Assembly (NCBI GenBank): GCA_937896835.1
Contig: CALBOJ010000011.1
Coordinates: forward strand, 1 to 13,254
DNA length: 13,254 nt
From: an uncultured Collinsella sp.
GTDB lineage: Bacteria > Actinomycetota > Coriobacteriia > Coriobacteriales > Coriobacteriaceae
Reading direction: 5' to 3'
Below, in pieces: positions 7,081 to 12,486 of the stretch; the first letter of the stretch is position 1, and every line of letters starts with the position of its first letter. A program made the position numbers and the translations under genes. The notes under the pieces were generated by a model, which searched no databases, was not told where the DNA came from, and was given only the letters and a program-made list of their open reading frames with translations.

Positions 7081-7116
7081 AAAAAAGACCGCCGGCGCGG
7101 GGGCGGCGCCGGCGGT
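7081..7116 (-). terminator. Terminator of the 96-residue protein gene
   Basis: An 11-bp perfect stem, ACCGCCGGCGC (7088-7098) with GCGCCGGCGGT (7106-7116), encloses a seven-base loop and is followed on the minus strand by TC and six T residues. It is a strong intrinsic terminator 27 bp past the stop codon. Confidence 0.9.
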
Positions 7117-7142
7117 TGCGAGAGAATATCGACTGTTGGCTG

Positions 7143-7433
7143 TTACGCAGCGACGGCCTCGTAGACCGTGGCGCCCGAGAAGCTGTCGTGCAGGCTCTTG
7201 CCGCAGATCCACGGCAGTTCGACGACCTCGCAGACCGTGTTGACCAGCTCGGAGCAGTCAGTAAAGTGGCCCTTATCGTTGAGGGCCTCGCAATCCTGAA
7301 CACGCCAATAGCCATCGGTGTGCGTGATGTAGTACTCGTGATCGTTGATCGACACGAAAGCGCGCGTCTTGGAACGCAGCAGCTTCAGAAATCCTTCGAA
7401 GTCGGTCTCGACGACATCTCCAGCCTGGAACAT
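7143..7433 (-). CDS. Unrecognised 96-residue protein
   Basis: I do not recognise this family. The gene looks real: AGGAGG stands seven bases before the ATG and a strong terminator follows the stop. The protein is acidic, has no signal peptide or membrane segment, and has four cysteines (in QDCEA, TDCSE, NTVCEV, PWICGK) and many aromatic residues (HEYYITHTDGYWRV). It is probably a small globular cytoplasmic protein. The cysteines could form a metal or redox site, but their spacing matches no motif I know. It stands alone, divergent from a nitroreductase, behind a leader that can fold around an SD-like AAAGG loop. Overlapping frames on the plus strand lack these start and stop signals. No function can be assigned. 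Confidence 0.75.
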   Translation of the reverse strand: MFQAGDVVETDFEGFLKLLRSKTRAFVSINDHEYYITHTDGYWRVQDCEALNDKGHFTDCSELVNTVCEVVELPWICGKSLHDSFSGATVYEAVAA

Positions 7434-7452
7434 GATGTTACCTCCTGGCCCG

Positions 7453-7508
7453 GCGCCACCATGGCGCGCTGATAAACGTTGGTACTCCTTTAGTAAAACC
7501 TTTATCAG
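7453..7508 (-). promoter_or_regulatory. Foldable 5' leader of the 96-residue protein gene
   Basis: CTGATAAA (7469-7476) and TTTATCAG (7501-7508) are a perfect 8-bp inverted repeat. Inside, GGT/ACC and ACT/AGT can extend the stem with bulges around an AAAGG loop. A second short stem GCGCC/GGCGC (7453-7457, 7463-7467) lies just before the ribosome binding site. No clear promoter was found upstream. Confidence 0.4.
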
Positions 7509-7560
7509 AGCTTATGCGCGCATCATTTAGGCAAGTGGTAAAAAACCGCAGGGTAGACGG

Positions 7561-7576
7561 GATAAAACGTTTAATC
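7561..7576. promoter_or_regulatory. LacI-type operator-like palindrome
   Basis: GATAAAACGTTTAATC is a 16-bp palindrome centred on CG with one mismatched pair. Even-length palindromes centred on CG, with AAACGTTT as core, are typical LacI/PurR-family sites. It lies 11 bp upstream of the candidate nitroreductase -35 box, and no lacI-type gene is in the window. Confidence 0.45.
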
Positions 7577-7587
7577 ATCCCACCGGT

Positions 7588-7616
7588 TTGTCACATTCTG
7601 GCTGAAGTTTTATGCA
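7588..7616 (+). promoter_or_regulatory. Candidate nitroreductase promoter
   Basis: TTGTCA (7588-7593) and TATGCA (7611-7616) are spaced 17 bp. Transcription would start near 7623, giving a leader of about 100 nt. The -35 is good, the -10 only partial. Confidence 0.4.
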
Positions 7617-7724
7617 AACCAACTTTTCCACTTGGTAGCTTGCATTGTTTGAGGCCGACGGCGCGATTACGGTTTTGGTTCGGCGGGTAAGAACGAGGCA
7701 TCGAAACCAACGTCAGGAGGACAC

Positions 7725-8246
7725 ATGGAGACCATCGAAGCGCTCATCCATCGCCGCAGCTGCCGTAACTACAGCGATCGCCCCGTCGAGACAGAAAAGC
7801 TCGCACGCATTATCGAGGCAGGCCAGTACGCGCCCAGCGGCATGGGACGTCAGCCGGTCACGTTCGTCGCCGTTACCGACCCCGCAACCGTCGAGCGCCT
7901 CTCGCAGCTCAACGCCCAAGTTATGGGCAGCGAGGGAGATCCCTTCTACGGCGCCAAAACCGTTGTGGTGGTGCTCGTCGACCGCAGTGTGCCCACGCAC
8001 CTGGAAGACGGCTCGCTCGCCATGGGCAACCTGCTCAACGCAGCCTATGCGCTGGGCGTCGATTCGTGTTGGATCCACCGCGCGCACGAGGTTTTTGACT
8101 CACCCGAGGGACTGGAACTGCTGGCCAGCTGGGGCCTGCCCGCCGACGGCAGCCTGCGCGGTGTCGGTCACTGCATTCTGGGCTATGCCGAAGACACGCT
8201 ACCCGAGCCCAAACCCCGCCGCGACAACGTGGTGTATGTAAAGTAA
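7725..8246 (+). CDS. Nitroreductase-family flavoprotein
   Basis: This 173-residue cytoplasmic protein belongs to the FMN-dependent nitroreductase superfamily, whose members reduce nitro groups, quinones or flavins with NAD(P)H. The N-terminal RRSCRNYSDRPV is the FMN-phosphate-binding segment (Arg10, Arg11, Ser12, Arg14), followed by APSGMGRQPVTFVAV; GVDSCWIHRAHEVF and RGVGHCILGYAED match the second half of the fold. At 173 residues it is one of the short members. AGGAGG lies four bases before the ATG. The leader of about 100 nt contains mutually exclusive pairings, and a hairpin follows the gene. It is monocistronic. The substrate cannot be told; nitro-drug activation is possible but not shown. 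Confidence 0.93.
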   Translation: METIEALIHRRSCRNYSDRPVETEKLARIIEAGQYAPSGMGRQPVTFVAVTDPATVERLSQLNAQVMGSEGDPFYGAKTVVVVLVDRSVPTHLEDGSLAMGNLLNAAYALGVDSCWIHRAHEVFDSPEGLELLASWGLPADGSLRGVGHCILGYAEDTLPEPKPRRDNVVYVK

Positions 8247-8252
8247 TTAGTC

Positions 8253-8274
8253 CCGCCGTTCTAACGAACGGCGG
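8253..8274. terminator. Hairpin between convergent nitroreductase and membrane protein genes
   Basis: CCGCCGTTC pairs perfectly with GAACGGCGG around TAAC, and the stem extends past a bulge. No T-run follows on either strand, so termination is plausible from position rather than from a full intrinsic signal. Confidence 0.5.
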
Positions 8275-8287
8275 ACCCGCTCGCAAC

Positions 8288-8863
8288 TTATCTTGCCGGT
8301 GGAGTTGTCGTCGTTTCGTTCGTGTGGGTCGTTTCGGCGCCGTCGCCCTGTTCGCCGTCGTCCTTTTGAGCGTCGGCGATGGTGGAGGCTGCCGCAACGA
8401 TACCGCGCTGGGGCGCGACGCTCGTCTGGGTCTGAGCGCCCTCAACAATTTCTGTGCCTGCATGCGCGAGCTCGGGCGATTTAAACACTGCGTCCAAGTT
8501 GGCGCCGCCGCCGGCGTAGCCAAGCGCAGCGAGTGCGATGACGATCACTGCAACGACGACCGCGATCGGAACATAACGATGCCAACCAGCCGGATTGAGT
8601 CCGCTGCGACGAGCCGCCCCGCGGCTGATGTAGCCGAGCGTGCCGTCGTGCTTGAGCTTTGAGCCCACCACGCGTTTGCGGTCCCACAGCGAGGACTCTG
8701 CCTGCATTGCCAAGCGGGCACCTGTCGAAGGATAGCCGTATTTAGTGCGCTTGAACGAACCATCAAACCCCGAGGCGTGTTTGCCCCACGTCACCGATGT
8801 CGTGCGTCGGTTGACCGGTGCGGCGCTCCGCCTTCTGCGGCTCGGTTTTGTAGTCTCAGCCAT
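8288..8863 (-). CDS. Single-pass membrane protein of unknown function
   Basis: From the ATG at 8863 this is 191 residues. Residues 1-97 are very basic and hydrophilic (PSRRRRSAAPVNRR near the start, then FDGSFKRTKYGYPSTGARLAMQ), residues 98-118 form one hydrophobic helix (PIAVVVAVIVIALAALGYAG), and about 70 Ala/Thr/Glu-rich residues ending TTTTPPAR follow. Positive residues before the helix predict N-in, C-out topology. An in-frame extension to 8959 overlaps the end of the upstream gene and the probable promoter, so the shorter form is preferred although its Shine-Dalgarno is weak (a G-run). It resembles no family I can name. A basic cytoplasmic domain on a membrane anchor could touch nucleic acid or phospholipid, but this is a guess. 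Confidence 0.7.
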   Translation of the reverse strand: MAETTKPSRRRRSAAPVNRRTTSVTWGKHASGFDGSFKRTKYGYPSTGARLAMQAESSLWDRKRVVGSKLKHDGTLGYISRGAARRSGLNPAGWHRYVPIAVVVAVIVIALAALGYAGGGANLDAVFKSPELAHAGTEIVEGAQTQTSVAPQRGIVAAASTIADAQKDDGEQGDGAETTHTNETTTTPPAR

Positions 8864-8908
8864 ACGCCCCCCGCACGCCGTAACCAAATCGAAACAATAA
8901 CGCTTTGG

Positions 8909-8937
8909 ACTGTAGCACACGCGTCGCGCGCGGTCAC
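8909..8937 (-). promoter_or_regulatory. Candidate promoter of the single-pass membrane protein gene
   Basis: GTGACC (8937-8932) and TACAGT (8914-8909), each matching four of six consensus bases, are spaced 17 bp. Start would fall near 8902, about 38 nt before the chosen ATG. Confidence 0.45.
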
Positions 8938-8948
8938 GGGCGCCTCGC

Positions 8949-10166
8949 TCAACGGTCATCGTCCTTCAGCAAGCGCCACAGCGTTGTTCGGCTTATGCCC
9001 AGCACCTCCGCCGCACGGGTTCGGTTGCCGTGGAGATGATCTACAACCAGATGCGCGATATCTCGCTCGGTATCGGCCAACGGTCGCAGGATATACAGGT
9101 CGCTTTCGAGTGTCGGGGCGCCAAAGGTTGCGGTCTTAATCACGTCCTCTTGGGCTAGCACTTCCTCCGCCACAGCGCGATCCACCGTGCCCGTCCCCAC
9201 CAATATATACAGTCGTTCCGAGACCTCGCGGAGCTGCAGATAGTTGCGCGGCCAGCGGTAAGCATCGAGCGCCTTCGTCGCCGCGGCAGACAGCGTGGGC
9301 GCTGCCGTCCCAAATGCACCAGCGAGATATTCCAAATAGCGCGCAACCTTCGTCGACGCGGCTCCCTGCTCGACGATTGCCGGCGCCACGCTCACCGCAC
9401 AGGCGAAGCGCTCGGTCACAAAGGCGGCTTGATCACTTTCGCTGCCGCCCGGCATGTCATTCGCCGTCAGCACCACATGGCAGCGCGTCGCCAACGCGGT
9501 GTCGGCCATCGTGGAAACGAGCTCGCGAAGGCGCTGGGGGCCAACCGCATTCCAGCCCGCAATGCAAAGTGTCAGCCCCGTTTGGAACAACGGCGATTCG
9601 GCGCTTTTGAGCACGTGGCGCCAACCGCGATCGGTAAGCTCATCGAGCGCAACGGCAACAAAGGGTTGATCGGCAAAAGGACCGTCCAGATAGAGGCGCT
9701 TGGCTATCTCGACCTGACCCGCTCCCAGCTCGCCCTCGAGCATAAGGGGCACACCGCGCGCGTAGCTCTCGGCGACCGGCGCAGCTACCGAGGCCGCCCC
9801 CTCAACGATGCCGTACGCGCTCGATTCGTAGCGGGCCTCAACTTCGTCGGCGTTGAGCCACTCGATGCCCGCATGTGCCGCGGCGCCGCGTACCTCGCGG
9901 ACCACGACGACCCAAAGGCCCCCGCCTTCTTTGTCGGTGGGGCGAACGGTCAGGCTCAGGCGCGTACCCGCACGCCCCATAACCAGACGCGCGCCGTCTC
10001 CTATACGGTCGAGGCGCTCAGCGACAAAAGCCGCCACATCCCGCTCAAGCGCCGCGTCATTCATGGTCGAAATCGCGACATCCCCACGCGCATCGATTGC
10101 CAATGCCGAGGCCCCGGCAGCAGCCAGGGCCTCGGTCAAGATGTTCAGCTTGGCATCGCTATCCAT
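8949..10166 (-). CDS. Fis-type regulator with a degenerate AAA+ (enhancer-binding-protein-like) domain
   Basis: From ATG 10166 the protein has 405 residues: an N-terminal domain (about 1-100) of undetermined fold, a central AAA+-like domain (about 105-340) and a Fis-type helix-turn-helix (368-401: RDIAHLVVDHLHGNRTRAAEV then LGISRTTLWRLL). The central part keeps the NtrC-like YRWPRNYLQLREVSERL (303-320) but its P-loop reads GELGAGQ (Gln151 for Lys), its Walker B region LTLCIAGWN lacks the Asp-Glu pair, and the sigma-54-binding GAFTGA motif is absent. Hence it should neither hydrolyse ATP nor activate sigma-54 polymerase, and may act like TyrR as a ligand-responsive DNA-binding protein. The start is supported weakly (AGGGG); a longer frame to 10367 runs through the likely promoter. 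Target genes are not evident beyond possible autoregulation. Confidence 0.8.
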   Translation of the reverse strand: MDSDAKLNILTEALAAAGASALAIDARGDVAISTMNDAALERDVAAFVAERLDRIGDGARLVMGRAGTRLSLTVRPTDKEGGGLWVVVVREVRGAAAHAGIEWLNADEVEARYESSAYGIVEGAASVAAPVAESYARGVPLMLEGELGAGQVEIAKRLYLDGPFADQPFVAVALDELTDRGWRHVLKSAESPLFQTGLTLCIAGWNAVGPQRLRELVSTMADTALATRCHVVLTANDMPGGSESDQAAFVTERFACAVSVAPAIVEQGAASTKVARYLEYLAGAFGTAAPTLSAAATKALDAYRWPRNYLQLREVSERLYILVGTGTVDRAVAEEVLAQEDVIKTATFGAPTLESDLYILRPLADTERDIAHLVVDHLHGNRTRAAEVLGISRTTLWRLLKDDDR

Positions 10167-10216
10167 GATTTGCCCCTGTCCGCGGCGACGTGCAACCGCC
10201 GACGGTCGCACGACCG

Positions 10217-10257
10217 AGTGTTTCAAAATTGAACGATATTGCTCACCAAACACTATA
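10217..10257 (-). promoter_or_regulatory. Candidate -10 box and inverted repeat before the Fis-type regulator
   Basis: TATAGT (10257-10252, minus) is a good -10 without a clear -35. The 7-bp perfect inverted repeat AGTGTTT (10217-10223) / AAACACT (10248-10254) overlaps it and spans the expected start near 10245; a smaller palindrome TTCAA-AA-TTGAA (10222-10233) lies within. It suits autorepression by a Fis-type dimer. Confidence 0.4.
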
Positions 10258-10291
10258 GGGCAGAAAGCGCCGTCCTGCGAGTATAGGTGTT

Positions 10292-10395
10292 GCCCCGCAT
10301 CGCCATCCTGGCGGGGCGATAAGAGCTCTTCGGGACTTATAAACCTGCGGACAAGCCATACCCGCAAGAGCTCCTATCGCTCCACCGCAGGCTTG
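10292..10395. repeat. Highly structured intergenic segment with nested inverted repeats
   Basis: A hairpin GCCCCGC/GCGGGGC (10292-10298, 10311-10317) is followed by a long inverted repeat, 10316-10334 with 10361-10380, about 18 pairs including GCGATA/TATCGC and GAGCTCTT/AAGAGCTC with one mismatch and one bulge. Its 26-base loop holds CCTGCGG (10344-10350) and CAAGCC (10352-10357), complementary to CCGCAGG and GGCTTG within 10385-10395, so a pseudoknot or alternative fold is possible. It lies downstream of the yeiH-like gene. No T-run follows, so it is not a standard intrinsic terminator. Confidence 0.5.
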
Positions 10396-10439
10396 CGCTC
10401 ACCAGCAACCAGCAACCAGCACGCGAATAAGCTACTTCT

Positions 10440-11474
10440 CTACCAGATTCCCAGCACGTGCTGCATTCCCAAACTCATGCACGCAATGCCAATCCAGCAG
10501 CAAAAGCCCAGCGCGATGGGCTTGCCGCCCTTTTTGACCAGCTCGACGATATCGGTATTAAAGCCAATAGCCGCCATGGCCATCACGATAAAGAACTTCG
10601 ACAGCTCCTTGATGGGCGCCGTGATGGACACGGGAAGCTGAAGCACCGTGGTGATTACGCTCGCCAGCACAAAGAACAGCACAAACATGGGAAACGCGCG
10701 TTTAAGCGAGAACGTGCTTTTGGCGTCGCCGCCGGCCTTGCGCGCCAGATGCATCTGCCAGCATGCGAGGACCAACGTGATGGGAATAATGGCCAGCGTC
10801 CTGGTGAGCTTGACCACCGTGGCGCTCTCGAGCACATTGGCGCCGGGATGCATGCTGTCCCAAGCGCTCGCTGCAGCCGTTACGGACGAGGTGTCGTTGA
10901 TGGCGGTGCCGGCAAACAGGCCAAAGCCCTCGTTGGTCAGCCCGAGCATACCGCCGAGCGTCGGAAACACGAGCGCCGCGATAACGTTAAACAGGAAGAT
11001 GACCGAAATAGCCTGGGCAATCTCGCGATCGTCGGCATCGATGACGGGCGCGGTCGCGGCGATGGCAGAACCGCCGCAAATTGACGAGCCCACGCCCACA
11101 AGCGTCGCGATCTTGCTCGGCACGTTCATAACGCGGCAGAGCACAAAGGCGATGACAAGCGAGGTCGAGATTGTCGCCACGATAATCGGTAGCGACTGGG
11201 CGCCCTTGGACAGAATCTGGGAGAGGTTCATGCCAAAGCCAAGCAGGATAACCGCGTACTGCAAGACTTTTTTAGACGTATAGGTGACACCGACGGCGAG
11301 CTGTTCGCGGCGATTCTTGGGAAAGACGAGCGCCAGAACCATGCCGAAGAGGATGGCGAATACCGGCCCACCGACCACCTCAATCTGTTTGCCGAGCAGC
11401 GTTGCGGGGATAGCGATGATCAGGCAGAACAAGACACCCTTCCAGCGCTCGCGTACGATATTCGCCAGTTGCAT
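10440..11474 (-). CDS. yeiH: YeiH-family (UPF0324) putative sulfate exporter-type membrane protein
   Basis: This 344-residue inner-membrane protein has about ten hydrophobic segments and the conserved features of the YeiH family: FAILFGMVLAL near residue 40, LGFGMNLSQIL, the central GVGSSICGGSAIAATAPVI, the AGTAINDTSSVTAAA segment and IGFNTDIVELVKKGGKPI near the C-terminus. The family is annotated as putative sulfate exporters, though transport has been shown for few members, so the substrate is uncertain. AAGGA lies seven bases before the ATG. It is divergent from a GntR/FCD regulator across 162 bp, a layout that suggests control by that regulator; many YeiH genes in other bacteria are likewise paired with a divergent regulator. 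Its 3' side runs into a structured segment without a standard terminator. Confidence 0.9.
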   Translation of the reverse strand: MQLANIVRERWKGVLFCLIIAIPATLLGKQIEVVGGPVFAILFGMVLALVFPKNRREQLAVGVTYTSKKVLQYAVILLGFGMNLSQILSKGAQSLPIIVATISTSLVIAFVLCRVMNVPSKIATLVGVGSSICGGSAIAATAPVIDADDREIAQAISVIFLFNVIAALVFPTLGGMLGLTNEGFGLFAGTAINDTSSVTAAASAWDSMHPGANVLESATVVKLTRTLAIIPITLVLACWQMHLARKAGGDAKSTFSLKRAFPMFVLFFVLASVITTVLQLPVSITAPIKELSKFFIVMAMAAIGFNTDIVELVKKGGKPIALGFCCWIGIACMSLGMQHVLGIW

Positions 11475-11513
11475 ATGGGATTCCTTCTTTCTCTTTCACG
11501 TTTGCGACGGCTT

Positions 11514-11538
11514 ATGATACGGCAACATTGAGCACAAT
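11514..11538 (-). promoter_or_regulatory. Candidate yeiH -10 box with upstream inverted repeat
   Basis: TATCAT (11519-11514, minus) could be a -10 box; no good -35 is at standard distance. ATTG-AGCA-CAAT (11527-11538), a 4-bp inverted repeat of the TTG/CAA kind, lies where the spacer would be and might bind the divergent GntR regulator. Confidence 0.3.
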
Positions 11539-11636
11539 CCCGTACAAACGCAGGCAAAAATGTCGCAAAAGTTATCGGGCGGCGATTGAATTTCCACCGC
11601 AGAGAACTGATTCGCGGCATAATAAACAACTGACAT

Positions 11637-12368
11637 ATGAGTGTGGAAGAACGTTTGCGAGGCGCTATGGAAGAATCGATGCACATCGGCGAGCAAGAAA
11701 CGAGCCTACAGGACCAGTCCTACCACACCATTCGACGCAAGATCGTCTATCTGGACTACAAACCGGGCGAAAAGCTGGGCGTCAAGCAGCTATGCGACGA
11801 CCTGGATATGGGGCGCACCCCTGTGCGCGAGGCACTGGTGCGTCTGGCGCAAGAGGGCCTGGTGCGCACCGTGCCCCAAAGCGGCACCTATGTCTCGCCC
11901 ATCAACCTCACCCTTGCCGAGAGTGCCTGCTACATTCGCGAGCACCTGGAAAAACAGGTGATTGTGGAGTGCTGCGCGCGCGCCACCTCGGCAGGCGTCG
12001 AGCAGCTCGACCGGGCCATCGCGTTGCAGGAAAAGGCCATGACCGAAGAGGATCGCATCGGCTTCTTTTTAAGCGACAACCTCATGCACCGCATGATCTT
12101 TAGCATCGCATGCCGTAGCACCGTGTGGTCGTGGCTCGAAGAGACCAATGCCGACCTGGAGCGCTTCCGCTGGCTGCGCGCCGCCACGCAGGTTCTCGAC
12201 AATCAGGACATCGTGAACGAGCACAAGCAGATTCGCCGCGCTATCGCCGGTCGCGACCCCATCGAAGCGAGCTTTTTGGTCAGCAAGCACCTGCACATGA
12301 TGTTCCGCAACCAAACCGAGGTTCTGGACCAGTTCCCCGAGTACTTCGAGACCAGTAAGCTCCGCTAA
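11637..12368 (+). CDS. GntR-family transcriptional regulator, FCD subfamily
   Basis: This 243-residue cytoplasmic regulator has an N-terminal winged helix (about residues 22-88: YHTIRRKIVYLDYKPGEKL, then RTPVREALVRLAQEGLVRTV and SGTYVSPINL) and a C-terminal all-helical FCD ligand domain. The FCD metal-site residues are visible: Asp and His in LSDNLMHRMIF, His in NEHKQIRRAI and His in SKHLHMMF. Such proteins usually sense a carboxylate or sugar acid. The start is uncertain: ATG 11637 has no Shine-Dalgarno and lies only 14 bases after a CATAAT box, so the message may have a very short leader; ATG 11667 or 11679 would still keep the whole DNA-binding domain. Divergent orientation makes the yeiH-like transporter the natural target, which is inference. 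Confidence 0.92.
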   Translation: MSVEERLRGAMEESMHIGEQETSLQDQSYHTIRRKIVYLDYKPGEKLGVKQLCDDLDMGRTPVREALVRLAQEGLVRTVPQSGTYVSPINLTLAESACYIREHLEKQVIVECCARATSAGVEQLDRAIALQEKAMTEEDRIGFFLSDNLMHRMIFSIACRSTVWSWLEETNADLERFRWLRAATQVLDNQDIVNEHKQIRRAIAGRDPIEASFLVSKHLHMMFRNQTEVLDQFPEYFETSKLR

Positions 12369-12375
12369 CCTGCCA

Positions 12376-12414
12376 AAACCACCACAAAGGGGACAGGCAC
12401 CTTTGTGCTGGTTT
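12376..12414 (+). repeat. Palindromic 3'-end element, copy 2
   Basis: AAACCA pairs with TGGTTT and, past one mismatch, CACAAAGG with CCTTTGTG around a nine-base loop. It lies eight bases after the gntR stop and shares ACAAAGG..GGACAG with the element at 2695-2724, in the same orientation relative to the preceding gene. It may also help end the gntR transcript. Confidence 0.55.
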
Positions 12415-12422
12415 CTCCGTAC

Positions 12423-12463
12423 AAAAAGGCCCGGCTCCGTCTGATGACGCGGAGCCGGGCCTT
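12423..12463 (-). terminator. glmS terminator
   Basis: AAGGCCCGGCTCCG (12426-12439) pairs perfectly over 14 bases with 12450-12463 around a ten-base loop; on the minus strand a run of five T residues follows. It lies 23 bp past the glmS stop and may also stop gntR transcripts from the other side. Confidence 0.92.
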
Positions 12464-12486
12464 GGTCGTTAGAACGGCGGAACCAA

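Noticed and set aside
7116..7472. Plus-strand frame overlapping the 96-residue protein
   Set aside because: The minus-strand gene has AGGAGG at correct spacing and a strong terminator after its stop; the plus frame starts inside that terminator region and has no start signal.
7587..7595. TTTGTCACA as a third copy of the palindromic 3'-end repeat
   Set aside because: Only nine bases match and no paired arm or GGGACAG core is present; it is better explained as part of the nitroreductase -35 region.
9429..10232. Plus-strand 267-residue frame opposite the Fis-type regulator
   Set aside because: No recognisable domain, no start signal, and it runs across the regulator's coding sequence and promoter; the minus-strand protein has a clear helix-turn-helix.
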